A stretch of 64,000 nucleotides of DNA from DATBDM01 sp034664425 (GTDB lineage: Bacteria > Actinomycetota > Thermoleophilia > Solirubrobacterales > Solirubrobacteraceae), in assembly GCA_034664425.1 (NCBI GenBank), contig JAXDHR010000075.1, forward strand, positions 4,834 through 68,833, in the 5' to 3' direction. This document shows, one piece after another, positions 7,530 to 16,127 of this stretch. The position numbers were made by a program, and so were the translations under genes. Position 1 is the stretch's first letter; each line of letters begins with the position of its first letter. The notes beneath the pieces are model-generated. The model ran no database searches and was not told the DNA's origin. It worked only from the letters and a program-made list of their open reading frames with translations.

Positions 7530-8699
7530 ATGATGCCCGCGGTGTCCGCCCGGACTCCCCCTCCCGACGCCGTCCGCCGGCGGCGTCTCGTCGTCGTCGC
7601 ACTCGCGCTGCTCGCCCTGATCGCCGGGGCCGCCGTCGGCGCCGGCGGCGGCTCCGAGACGCCGCCGGAGCGCGGTGGCGCCGGCGGGGCGCGGCCGGCC
7701 ACCGCCCCGCCGAAGGCCGCGACCGCGGCCGTCGACCGGCTCCCGCTCGAGCAGCAGGTCGGCCAGCTCGTCGTGCTGCGCTTCGCGGGCACGACCGCGC
7801 CCTCCTACGTCACGCGCGCGCTCGCCGAGCGGCGCGTCGCCGGCGCGATCCTCTTCCGCGACAACCTCACCGGTCCGCAGCAGGCGACCGCGCTCGCCGG
7901 CGCGCTGCGCCGTGCGGGCGGGGAGCCGAGACCGATCGTCTGCGTCGATCAGGAGGGAGCGGCGATCCGGATCCTGCCGTGGTCCCCGCCCGCGCGCTCG
8001 CAGCCGGCTCAGGGGGCCGCCCAGAGCGCGGGGCCCGACGCCCGCGCCGCGGCGCGCTCGCTGCTCTCCCAGGGCGTCGACGTCGCGCTCGCCCCGGTCG
8101 CGGACGTGCCGATCGCCGGCTCGGCGATGGGCGGGCGGCAGTTCTCCGACGACTCCGCCACGGCGGCGCGCGACGTCGCCGCCGCCGTGCGCGGCTGGCG
8201 CGCGGGCGGCGTGGCGCCGACGCTCAAGCACTTCCCGGGCCTCGGCGGCGCGACCGTCAACACCGACGACGGCCCGGCGACCGTCTCGCGGTCGCGCACC
8301 CAGCTCGATGCCGACCTCGCGCCGTTCCGCGCCGGCATCGCCGCCGGCGCGCCGCTCGTGATGGTCTCCTCGGCGTTCTACACGGCGCTCGATCGCACCC
8401 GCATCGCGGCCCAGTCGCGCGCGGTGATCGACGGCCTGCTGCGCCGGCAGCTCGGCTTCAAGGGCGTCGCGGTGACCGATTCGCTCGAAGCCGCGGCCGT
8501 GCGCGCCGTCGGCGACGTCGAGGCCGCCTCGGTGGCGTCGGTCGCCGCCGGCATGGACCTGATCCTCACGACGGGACGCGGCTCGTACATCCACGTCTAC
8601 CGCGCGCTGCTGGCGCGCGCGCGTGCCGATCGGGGCTTCCGCGCGCGCGTCCGCGAATCAGCAGCCCGCGTGCTGGCGCTGCGCGAGACGCTGCGCTGA
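7530..8699 (+). CDS. Glycoside hydrolase family 3, NagZ-like beta-N-acetylglucosaminidase
   Basis: A 389-residue single-domain GH3 enzyme. A hydrophobic segment at about 18-37 (LVVVALALLALIAGAAVGAG) is a signal or anchor, followed by a Pro/Ala/Gly linker. The barrel shows VDQEGAAIRIL, the substrate-binding KHFPGLG and the nucleophile loop VAVTDSLEA (catalytic Asp). The acid/base loop reads NTDDGPA and lacks the His of classical NagZ (DSH). NagZ-type enzymes remove N-acetylglucosamine from muropeptides; the export signal points to action outside the membrane. The tandem ATGs at 7530/7533 begin directly before the signal region. Confidence 0.86.
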   Translation: MMPAVSARTPPPDAVRRRRLVVVALALLALIAGAAVGAGGGSETPPERGGAGGARPATAPPKAATAAVDRLPLEQQVGQLVVLRFAGTTAPSYVTRALAERRVAGAILFRDNLTGPQQATALAGALRRAGGEPRPIVCVDQEGAAIRILPWSPPARSQPAQGAAQSAGPDARAAARSLLSQGVDVALAPVADVPIAGSAMGGRQFSDDSATAARDVAAAVRGWRAGGVAPTLKHFPGLGGATVNTDDGPATVSRSRTQLDADLAPFRAGIAAGAPLVMVSSAFYTALDRTRIAAQSRAVIDGLLRRQLGFKGVAVTDSLEAAAVRAVGDVEAASVASVAAGMDLILTTGRGSYIHVYRALLARARADRGFRARVRESAARVLALRETLR

Positions 8700-8737
8700 C
8701 AGCGGTTGCGGCGTCAACCGCTCCCCGTCGGCCCGCG

Positions 8738-8743
8738 TACACT
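8738..8743 (+). promoter_or_regulatory. -10 box of leaderless AAA protease mRNA
   Basis: TACACT ends five bases before the ATG at 8749, the spacing expected if transcription starts on the A of ATG. No Shine-Dalgarno sequence is present. No good -35 box was found. Confidence 0.5.
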
Positions 8744-8748
8744 CTCGT

Positions 8749-11145
8749 ATGACCGTGGCCCAGAGGGAGCTGCCTTCGAAGGTGAACGAGAACGCCGTCT
8801 CGCTCGCGCGCGAGTGGCGACGGCTCGGCCGCGCGGCGACCGCCGTGGCGCTGCTGACCTCGCCCGCGGTGTTCGTGCTGTTCCACAACCGCTACGGCTG
8901 GCCGTGGCCCTGGGCGATCCTCGGCGCGCTGGGCGTGGTCGTCGTCTTCCGGGCGCTCGTCGACATCTTCGCGCACCGCGTGATCCCGACCCCGTCGCTC
9001 TACGGCACGGGCGCCGAGCTACGCGAGGACGACGTGATCTCGCGGCGGCGCCTGTGGTACTGGCGGCGCAAGCTGCGCCGCACGCTGCTGCTGGGGTCGC
9101 TGCTGCTGCTCGTGCTCGGCGGGATCGCGCTGATCAACGGCGAGAGCCTCGGGGACGCGGCGAGCTCGATCGTCAACTCGCTGCCCAGCGTCGCGACCCA
9201 GGCGCTGGGGCTGGGCGCGACGCTGATCGTCCTCTTCTTCATCAACTTCATCATCCTCTTCGGCCCGTTCGTGCTGCTGGCGGTCCAGCAGATCAAGTCC
9301 TACGAGCCGGGCGAGGCGGACTGGGGCGTGCGCCTCGACGACGTGCGCGGGCAGGCCGAGGCCAAGGAGGAGATCACGCGGGTGGTCTCGCTGTGGCAGT
9401 CCGGCGAGGAGTTCGAGAAGGCGGGCGGCAAGCGCGAGCGCGGAGTCCTCTTCCTCGGCGCGCCCGGCACCGGCAAGACGATGCTCTCGAAGGCGATCGC
9501 GACCTCGTTCAACTGCCCCTTCGTGACGATCCCGGGGTCAGGCTTCGCGCAGACCTTCATCGGGATGGACGCCGTCACGGTGCGGCTGCTGGCCCGCCGG
9601 GCGAAGAAGATGGCGGCCAAGTGGGGCGGTCAATGCATCGTCTTCATCGACGAGATCGATGCAGTCGGGATGCGGCGCCAGTCGCTCGGCTCGGGCTTCC
9701 AGCCGCTCGAGACGCGCACGGTGCACGACATGCTCTTCTACGGCCCCGATGGCGCGCTCACCTCCGATGGCGACCTCGTCATGGAGACGGCCGCCTGGCG
9801 CGACCGCCTCTTCACGATGCGCTCGCAGCCGCGCGGGCCGATCTACCCGCCGGCCATCGACAAGCTCGCGGGCGCGATTCGCAACGCGATCATCCCCGGC
9901 ATGGGCGGCATGGGCGGCGGTGGCGGCCTCGCACTCAACCAGCTGCTCGTGGTCATGGACGGCATCGACGAGCCGCCGCTCACGCGGCGGGTGCTCACCC
10001 GCCGGCTGAACACGTTCCTCGACGCCCTGTACTTCGTGCCGCAGCGGCTCGGGAAGCTGCGCCTGCGGCTGAAGCCGCCGCGGCCGCGCAAGGAGGAGGT
10101 CTACTTCGTCGGCGCGTGCAACGTGCCGCTGGAGCAGCTCGATCCGGCCCTCGTCCGCCCCGGGCGCATGGGCCGCCACATCTACTTCCGCACGCCCACG
10201 TGGGAGGATCGCCGCGACATCTTCGACCTCTACCTGGGCAAGGTCGCCCACGAGGAGGATCTCGACACGCCGCGCGCCCGCGACGAGCTCGCCCGCATCA
10301 CCAACGGCTACTCGCCGGCGATGATCGACCAGGCCTGCTCGCTCGCGCTCACCTACGCCCACTCGGACGGGCGGATCGCCTTCAGCCGCCACGACCTCGT
10401 GGCGGCCATGACGACCGTCGAGGCGGGCGTCGCGATCGGTCAGCCCTACCCGAAGCACGAGGAGCGCGCGACCGCGATCCACGAGGCGGGCCACGCCGTC
10501 TGCGGCCATCTCTATATGGAGTCCTCGCTGTCGACCCGGCTGTCGATCCGCAAGCGCGGCTCCTCCGGCGGCCATCACCAGATGATGGCCGTCGAGGACC
10601 GCTTCGGGCGCTGGCGCTCGGAGCAGGTCGGCAACCTGATCTGGGGCCTCGGCGCGATGGCCGCCGAGCACGTCTTCTACGACCAGAACACGACCGGCGT
10701 CGGCGGCGATGTCGCCTCGGTCACCATGCAGGCCGCGCAGATGGTCGGCATGCACGCGATGGCGCCGGCGCCGATCGACCTCTCCGACCGCATCCCCGAC
10801 CCGGAGGAGCGCGAGCGGGAGGAGCAGCGCGCGATGGAGCGCTTCGAGCACCTGGGCACGCAGATCATGCACCGCTCGGGCGGTGGCCTGATGGACTCGA
10901 ACCCGTTCATGGCCACGCTCGGCGACCGTCACAAGGCGCGGCTCGTGGCCGGACTCCTGGGCCAGGCCTTCGTCGTCGCCTGGTGCACGGTGCGCGCGAA
11001 CCGCGAGGCGACCGAGCGGATCGCCCAGCGGCTGATCGACGAGGGCGAGCTCTACGGCGACGAGGTCACCGGCCTGCTCGACGCCGCCGGCCTGCGCCGG
11101 CCCGACATCGACGTTCGCGACGAGGCCACGTGGCCCGCGATCTGA
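8749..11145 (+). CDS. FtsH-like membrane AAA ATPase with M41 peptidase domain
   Basis: A 798-residue protein. The N-terminal 185 residues hold about four hydrophobic segments, against two in classic FtsH. Walker A GAPGTGKT is near residue 237 and Walker B FIDEID near 300. The AAA core is interrupted: about 85 residues lie between the Walker B end and LNQLLVVMDG (near 396), including a Gly/Met run, and about 45 more precede the VGACN sensor region. The arginine-finger region is LVRPGRMGRH. The peptidase has the zinc motif HEAGH near 580 and the third ligand likely Asp in GVGGD. It should extract and degrade membrane proteins. The next gene starts inside its 3' end. Confidence 0.88.
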   Translation: MTVAQRELPSKVNENAVSLAREWRRLGRAATAVALLTSPAVFVLFHNRYGWPWPWAILGALGVVVVFRALVDIFAHRVIPTPSLYGTGAELREDDVISRRRLWYWRRKLRRTLLLGSLLLLVLGGIALINGESLGDAASSIVNSLPSVATQALGLGATLIVLFFINFIILFGPFVLLAVQQIKSYEPGEADWGVRLDDVRGQAEAKEEITRVVSLWQSGEEFEKAGGKRERGVLFLGAPGTGKTMLSKAIATSFNCPFVTIPGSGFAQTFIGMDAVTVRLLARRAKKMAAKWGGQCIVFIDEIDAVGMRRQSLGSGFQPLETRTVHDMLFYGPDGALTSDGDLVMETAAWRDRLFTMRSQPRGPIYPPAIDKLAGAIRNAIIPGMGGMGGGGGLALNQLLVVMDGIDEPPLTRRVLTRRLNTFLDALYFVPQRLGKLRLRLKPPRPRKEEVYFVGACNVPLEQLDPALVRPGRMGRHIYFRTPTWEDRRDIFDLYLGKVAHEEDLDTPRARDELARITNGYSPAMIDQACSLALTYAHSDGRIAFSRHDLVAAMTTVEAGVAIGQPYPKHEERATAIHEAGHAVCGHLYMESSLSTRLSIRKRGSSGGHHQMMAVEDRFGRWRSEQVGNLIWGLGAMAAEHVFYDQNTTGVGGDVASVTMQAAQMVGMHAMAPAPIDLSDRIPDPEEREREEQRAMERFEHLGTQIMHRSGGGLMDSNPFMATLGDRHKARLVAGLLGQAFVVAWCTVRANREATERIAQRLIDEGELYGDEVTGLLDAAGLRRPDIDVRDEATWPAI

Positions 11146-12032
11146 TCCCGCCACCGTCGCCCGCGGGGCGCCCGTCGGCCGATCCGGACCAGCGCGACGC
11201 GCTCGCCGCGGCGGCTCCCGCGGCCGATGCGCGCGCCGGGGCGCCGGCCGCGAGCGCCGGGCCGAGCCCGTTCCGGGCGCGCTTCGGCTTCATCCTCGGC
11301 GCCCTGCTCGGCGTCCTCGTATGCGCTGGGCTCGCCTTCGCGCTGCTGCTGGGCACCAAGCCGAGCGGGCCGCAGGGCGTCACGCTCGCCGACCACTGGT
11401 CGAACTGGCAGCCGCCGACGTCCGATCCGACCCAGGGCGCGGTCGCGATCGCCGAGCACGTCGGCGGCGATTACCGCTTCAACGACGGCAAGCAGCTCGT
11501 CGGCGTCGAGGGCCAGACGCTGCAGTACCAGTCGCTGCCGCTCGCGGTGGCGCTGCGCACCGCCGACGGCTCGATCCACAACTACGGCTCCAACGGGCTC
11601 CTGTTCACGCTGCGCGGCCAGGGCAAGGACGGGCGGCTGGTCGGCGAGAAGCCCTCGCGCGCGCGCCATGCGCTGCTGCGCCGCGAGGCGCTCGAGCTGG
11701 CGCTCTACTCGTTCCGCTACCTCGACGGCATCAACGAGGTCGTGACGCTGCTGCCGCCGGCCGTGCCGAACGGGAAGGCGGCCAAGAAGAACAAGAAGGC
11801 CAAGGCGCAGCTGCAGGCCATCTACTACCGGCCGGGCGACCTCAAGCCACAGCTCGAGTCCCCGCTCGACCAGACGCTCGACCCCGGCCGGCTGGCGCCC
11901 GATCAGCTGGGCCCGATCGAGAAGCGGCGGATCGACGCTCTGACGATGCCCAACCTGTTCCTGGTCTCCTACCAGCTCGCCCAGAACCAGCTGCCCTACC
12001 TCGTGCTGGACCGCCCCTCCTCATCAGGCTGA
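11130..12032 (+). CDS. Membrane-anchored hypothetical protein, probable partner of the AAA protease
   Basis: About 300 residues from GTG 11130, which overlaps the 3' end of the protease gene by 16 bases, implying translational coupling. A Pro/Ala-rich cytoplasmic stretch of about 45 residues is followed by one membrane helix (FILGALLGVLVCAGLAFALL) and an extracytoplasmic domain of about 220 residues with a Lys-rich segment (KAAKKNKKAKAQ). I do not recognise the domain. The tight coupling suggests it is a substrate-recognition or regulatory partner, as HflK/HflC are for FtsH, but no homology to them is visible. Confidence 0.72.
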   Translation: MARDLIPPPSPAGRPSADPDQRDALAAAAPAADARAGAPAASAGPSPFRARFGFILGALLGVLVCAGLAFALLLGTKPSGPQGVTLADHWSNWQPPTSDPTQGAVAIAEHVGGDYRFNDGKQLVGVEGQTLQYQSLPLAVALRTADGSIHNYGSNGLLFTLRGQGKDGRLVGEKPSRARHALLRREALELALYSFRYLDGINEVVTLLPPAVPNGKAAKKNKKAKAQLQAIYYRPGDLKPQLESPLDQTLDPGRLAPDQLGPIEKRRIDALTMPNLFLVSYQLAQNQLPYLVLDRPSSSG

Positions 12033-12193
12033 GCGCGCTGCTCGTAGCCCGGGCACGACCGCACCGGGACGCGCGGGTACTTCGGATACGCCGGGTCGCT
12101 CTTCGAGCGCCGGCACAGCGTGAACCGCGACCCGCGGCCGGTCCGTACCAGCTGCTGGTGCAGACACGTCGCGCAGAGGCCGAACGGGGTCAG
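11996..12193 (-). CDS. Small four-cysteine protein, possible CTG start
   Basis: A 65-residue frame with CATC (Cys 7 and 10), LC (Cys 27) and SCPGYE (Cys 47) resembling a zinc-ribbon-like small protein; the block DPAYPKYPRVPVRSCPGYE is unusually ordered for a chance frame. No ATG, GTG or TTG precedes the first Cys nearby. A CTG at 12193-12191 overlaps the TGA of the upstream 98-residue gene (CTGA), a coupling geometry like ATGA, and is proposed as start. The 3' end overlaps the convergent gene by 37 bases. Function unknown. Confidence 0.55.
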   Translation of the reverse strand: MTPFGLCATCLHQQLVRTGRGSRFTLCRRSKSDPAYPKYPRVPVRSCPGYEQRAQPDEEGRSSTR

Positions 12194-12486
12194 ATCCGGC
12201 GGGCGCGGATGCGCGCCAGGTCCTCGTGATGGGACGTGACCCGGCGCTTGACCGCGTCGGAGTCGGCGCGCGCATGTACCAGGCTCCACATCGAGTCGGC
12301 GACCTGCTCGGCCGTCTCGGGCGTCGCGCGATCGCGCATGCGGTCGACGAGCGCGATCTCCAGCCGCTCGATCTTCTCCTCGGCGCTGCCGTCGCCCAGC
12401 GCCGGGAACGGGACGCCGCGCAGGTGCTCGTCCCACGCGCCCTTGACCATGGCGAAGCGGTTGCGGAGGGCGATCGGGTCCGTCAT
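12190..12486 (-). CDS. Hypothetical helical protein
   Basis: A 98-residue protein starting at ATG 12486, mostly helical and charged, with no signal peptide or membrane segment. I do not recognise it. The C-terminal segment RVTSHHEDLARIRARR is basic and might contact nucleic acid, which is only a guess. It is divergent from the ABC exporter genes, with 95 bases between starts, and is followed directly by the four-cysteine protein in an overlapping frame. Confidence 0.62.
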   Translation of the reverse strand: MTDPIALRNRFAMVKGAWDEHLRGVPFPALGDGSAEEKIERLEIALVDRMRDRATPETAEQVADSMWSLVHARADSDAVKRRVTSHHEDLARIRARRI

Positions 12487-12568
12487 GCGATGCGCGAGTG
12501 TTGCAGATGCGCGGCTCGTGGCTCAAGACGGGAAGCCGCCCCGGCCGCCCGTGTTCATCCGACCGTCC

Positions 12569-12574
12569 TAGAGT
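12569..12574 (+). promoter_or_regulatory. -10 box before leaderless ABC exporter mRNA
   Basis: TAGAGT lies seven bases before the GTG start at 12582, and no ribosome binding site is visible, so the transcript is likely leaderless. Confidence 0.45.
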
Positions 12575-12581
12575 TGATTGC

Positions 12582-14357
12582 GTGAGCACCTTCTGGCGCC
12601 TCCTGAGCTTCCTGCGCCCGTACCGGGCCGCGGCGATCTGGTCGCTCGTGCTCGCGGGACTCGCGATGGGCGCCACGGTGCTGATCCCGTTCGTCACCGG
12701 CCGCGCGGTGGACGCGATCGGCCGCCACGACCGCGGCGGGCTGGAGCTGGCCGCCGCGCTGGTCGTCGGGGCCGCGCTCGGGCGCCTCGTGCTCTCCGTG
12801 GCGCGGCGGCTCGTCGCGGGGCGCGTGTCGCTCGGCGTCGAGGTCGACCTGCGCAATCTCGTCTACGAGCACCTGCAGCAGCTCGAGCTCGGCTTCTTCG
12901 CGGGCCAGCAGACCGGTCAGCTGATGTCGCGCGCGACGGTCGATCTCCAGTCGGTGCGCTTCTTCCTCGGCTACGGGCTGGTGTTCATCGCCCAGAGCGG
13001 GCTGACGATCGTCCTCGCGGCGGCGGCGATGCTCGCGCTGCAACCCGAGCTCGGGGCGCTCGCGCTGTCCCCGGTTCCCTTCGTGGTGTTCGTGGCCGCG
13101 CGCTACGGGCGCCGGTCGCGACCGGCGCTGCAGGAGGTTCAGCAACGGATCGCCGAGCTGACCGCCGACGTCGAGGAGAACGTGTCGGGCGTGCGCGTGG
13201 TCAAGGCCTTCGCGGCCGAGGAGCGCCAGCTCGGGCGCTTCGAGACGACCGTGACCCGCGTCTTCGACCAGAACCTGACCGCGACCCGGCTGCGCGCGTT
13301 CTACAACCCGTTCATCGGCTTCCTGCCGAACCTCGGCCTCGCCATCATCCTGCTCGTCGGCGGCCGCCAGGTCGTCAGCGGACGGCTCTCGCTCGGCGAC
13401 TTCACCGCGTTCTACTCCTACCTGCTGATGCTGATCGGGCCGATGCGCCAGCTCGGCGTCGCGCTCGGGCTCTCGCAGCGGGCGACCGCGTCGGGAGCAC
13501 GGCTGTTCGAGGTGCTCGACCGCGCGCCGCGGCTCACCGCGCCGCGCGACGCGCCGCCGCTGCCCGAAGGCCGCGGGCGCGTCGAGCTCGATCACGTCTC
13601 GTTCCGCTACGCCGAAGACAGCCAGGAGATCCTCCACGACGTCGACCTCGAGATCGAGCCGGGTGCGACGGTCGCCCTCGTCGGCGCCACGGGCTCGGGC
13701 AAGACGACGCTCGTGCAGCTGCTGCCGCGGCTCTACGACCCGACCGCGGGCACGGTGCGGATCGACGGGGCCGACCTGCGCGAGGTCGAACTCGCCTCCT
13801 TGCGCGGCCAGATCGCCGTGGTCGACGACGACCCGTTCCTGTTCTCGGACACCGTGGCCAACAACATCGCCTACGCGAGGGGCGGGCGGGGAGAGGTGCC
13901 GCGCGAGGAGATCGAGCGGGCCGCCGAGCGAGCGCAGGCGGCGGGCTTCATCGCCGAGCTCCCCGACGGCTACGACACGCGCGTCGGCGAGCGCGGGCTG
14001 ACCCTCTCCGGCGGCCAGCGCCAGCGGCTCGCGATCGCGCGCGCCTTCCTCGCCGACCCGCGGATCCTGATCCTCGACGATGCGACATCCTCGGTCGACG
14101 CCTCGACCGAGCAGGCGATCAAGCGCGCGCTGCGCGAGGTGATGGCTGGCCGGACGACGTTCATCATCGCCCACCGGCTGTCGACGATCGCCCTGGCCGA
14201 CGACATCATCGTGCTCGAGAAGGGCCGCGTGGAGGCGCGCGGCACGCACACCGAGCTGCTCGAGACCTCGCCGCTGTACGCCGAGATCGCCGAGAAGGGC
14301 CTCCCGGACCAGGTGTTCCTCAACCGCAACCCGAGGGAGCGGGTCGCGGGACTGTGA
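12582..14357 (+). CDS. ABC exporter half-transporter with degenerate ATPase site
   Basis: A 591-residue fusion of a six-helix exporter membrane domain (residues about 1-320) and a nucleotide-binding domain. Walker A is GATGSGKTT, the signature is LSGGQ and the H-loop is IIAHRLST. Two catalytic positions are altered: the Walker B glutamate is Asp (LILDDATSS) and the Q-loop glutamine is missing (VVDDDPFLFS). This is the pattern of the degenerate partner in heterodimeric exporters such as TM287/TM288 and BmrC/BmrD. The next gene, overlapping by four bases, encodes the catalytic partner. The GTG start follows a -10 box directly. Confidence 0.92.
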   Translation: MSTFWRLLSFLRPYRAAAIWSLVLAGLAMGATVLIPFVTGRAVDAIGRHDRGGLELAAALVVGAALGRLVLSVARRLVAGRVSLGVEVDLRNLVYEHLQQLELGFFAGQQTGQLMSRATVDLQSVRFFLGYGLVFIAQSGLTIVLAAAAMLALQPELGALALSPVPFVVFVAARYGRRSRPALQEVQQRIAELTADVEENVSGVRVVKAFAAEERQLGRFETTVTRVFDQNLTATRLRAFYNPFIGFLPNLGLAIILLVGGRQVVSGRLSLGDFTAFYSYLLMLIGPMRQLGVALGLSQRATASGARLFEVLDRAPRLTAPRDAPPLPEGRGRVELDHVSFRYAEDSQEILHDVDLEIEPGATVALVGATGSGKTTLVQLLPRLYDPTAGTVRIDGADLREVELASLRGQIAVVDDDPFLFSDTVANNIAYARGGRGEVPREEIERAAERAQAAGFIAELPDGYDTRVGERGLTLSGGQRQRLAIARAFLADPRILILDDATSSVDASTEQAIKRALREVMAGRTTFIIAHRLSTIALADDIIVLEKGRVEARGTHTELLETSPLYAEIAEKGLPDQVFLNRNPRERVAGL

Positions 14358-16123
14358 ACCTCCGCCTTGGCACCCCCGGACGCGGGCGCAAGCTGCGCGG
14401 CATGCTCGCGCTGCTGCGGCCCTACCGCGGCCGCACCGTGGTGATGTTCGTCTCGCTGCTGCTGGCCACCGCCGCGCAGCTCGCCCCGCCGCCGCTGGCC
14501 AAGCTCGCCATCGACGAGGGCATCACGCCCGGGAACCTGCAGCGGCTCACGCTCGTCGTCATCGCCTTCCTGCTCAGCGCGCTCGTCTACTGGGGCGCGA
14601 GCTACGTCCAGACCTACCTCGTGGGCTGGGTCGGCCAGCGCGTGCTGCAGGACCTGCGGCTGCAGATCTTCCGGCACCTGCAGCAGCTTTCGATCGGCTT
14701 CTACTCGCGCCGCCAGGCCGGGGTCATCATCTCGCGGCTGACGAACGACGTGCAGGCGCTCGATCAGCTTGTCTCCGACGGCGTGGTGACGCTGTTCCAG
14801 TCGACGCTGCTGCTGCTCGGCACGCTCGTGATCCTCTTCACGCTGGACGCCAAGCTCGCCCTGATCACGATGATCGTCTTCCCGATCCTCGGCGGCGCGT
14901 CGCTCGCCTTCCGGGTCGTCTCGGCGGAGGCCTACCGGCTGACGCGCGAGAGAGTCGCCGCGATCACCGCGTACCTGCAGGAGACCCTCTCGGGCATCCG
15001 CGTCGTCCGCGCGTTCGCCCAGGAGGAACGGCACATCCTCCGCTTCGGCGAGCTCAACGACGAGAACCGCGACGCGAACATGGTCACGGTCAACCTCAAC
15101 GCGGCCTACTTCCCGGGGGTCGAGCTCCTGTCGTCGCTGGTTACCGCCGGAATCCTGCTCTACGGCGGCCTGCAGGCGATCCACGGCCAGGTGACGGTCG
15201 GCGTGCTCGTCGCCTTCGTCGCCGCGCTGAACAACTTCTTCGATCCGATCCAGCAGCTGTCGCAGCTGTACACGACCTACCAGGCGGGCATGGCCGCGCT
15301 CGACAAGATCTTCGAGCTGCTCGACGTGGAGCCCGAGCTCTCGGACCGCCGCGATGCGATCGAGCTCGATCGCCTGCGCGGGGAGATCGTCTTCGACGAC
15401 GTCTCCTTCGGGTACGGGACCGACGGCGCGGCGGACGCGATGTCCCACATCTCGCTGCAGATCCCGCCGGGGCAGACGGTCGCGCTGGTCGGCGCGACGG
15501 GCGCGGGCAAGTCGACGTTCGCGAAGCTCGTCGCGCGCTTCTACGACCCCACCTCCGGCCGCGTGCTCGTCGACGGGCACGACCTGCGGGACGTCTCCTC
15601 GTACTCGCTTCGCCGGCAGATGGGGATCGTGCCGCAGGAGGCGTTCCTGTTCAGCGGCACGATCCGCGAGAACCTCGCCTTCGGGCGCCCGGACGCCTCA
15701 CAGGAGACCGTCGAGAGCGCGGCGCGCGCCGTCGGCGCCGACGAGTTCATCGCCGATCTGCCCGACGGCTACGACACGGAGGTCGGCGAGCGCGGGATCC
15801 AGCTCTCCGCCGGCCAGCGCCAGCTCGTGGCCTTCGCCCGCGCGCTCGTTGCCGACCCGAGCATCCTCGTGCTCGACGAGGCGACGGCGAACGTCGACAT
15901 CCACACCGAGGGCAAGATCGAGGCCGGGCTGCGGCGGCTGCTCGCGGGCCGCACGGCCATCGTCATCGCCCACCGCCTGTCGACGATCCGGACCGCCGGG
16001 CGGATCGTCGTGCTCGACCACGGCCGGATCGTCGAGCAGGGCACGCACGACGAGCTGCTCGAAGCGCACGGCGCCTACTGGGCGCTGTACCGCGACTGGG
16101 CCGAGCAGTCGGCGATCGCCTAG
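14354..16123 (+). CDS. ABC exporter half-transporter, catalytic partner
   Basis: A 589-residue ABC exporter subunit with an N-terminal six-helix domain and a C-terminal ATPase. Walker A is GATGAGKST, the Q-loop is intact (IVPQEAFLFSG), Walker B keeps its glutamate (LVLDEATAN) and the H-loop is VIAHRLST. Its signature is LSAGQ instead of LSGGQ. In a heterodimer this weaker signature faces the degenerate Walker site of the upstream subunit, while its own intact Walker site faces LSGGQ of the partner. The GTG start overlaps the upstream stop. The exported substrate is unknown. Confidence 0.92.
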   Translation: MNLRLGTPGRGRKLRGMLALLRPYRGRTVVMFVSLLLATAAQLAPPPLAKLAIDEGITPGNLQRLTLVVIAFLLSALVYWGASYVQTYLVGWVGQRVLQDLRLQIFRHLQQLSIGFYSRRQAGVIISRLTNDVQALDQLVSDGVVTLFQSTLLLLGTLVILFTLDAKLALITMIVFPILGGASLAFRVVSAEAYRLTRERVAAITAYLQETLSGIRVVRAFAQEERHILRFGELNDENRDANMVTVNLNAAYFPGVELLSSLVTAGILLYGGLQAIHGQVTVGVLVAFVAALNNFFDPIQQLSQLYTTYQAGMAALDKIFELLDVEPELSDRRDAIELDRLRGEIVFDDVSFGYGTDGAADAMSHISLQIPPGQTVALVGATGAGKSTFAKLVARFYDPTSGRVLVDGHDLRDVSSYSLRRQMGIVPQEAFLFSGTIRENLAFGRPDASQETVESAARAVGADEFIADLPDGYDTEVGERGIQLSAGQRQLVAFARALVADPSILVLDEATANVDIHTEGKIEAGLRRLLAGRTAIVIAHRLSTIRTAGRIVVLDHGRIVEQGTHDELLEAHGAYWALYRDWAEQSAIA

Positions 16124-16127
16124 CCGT

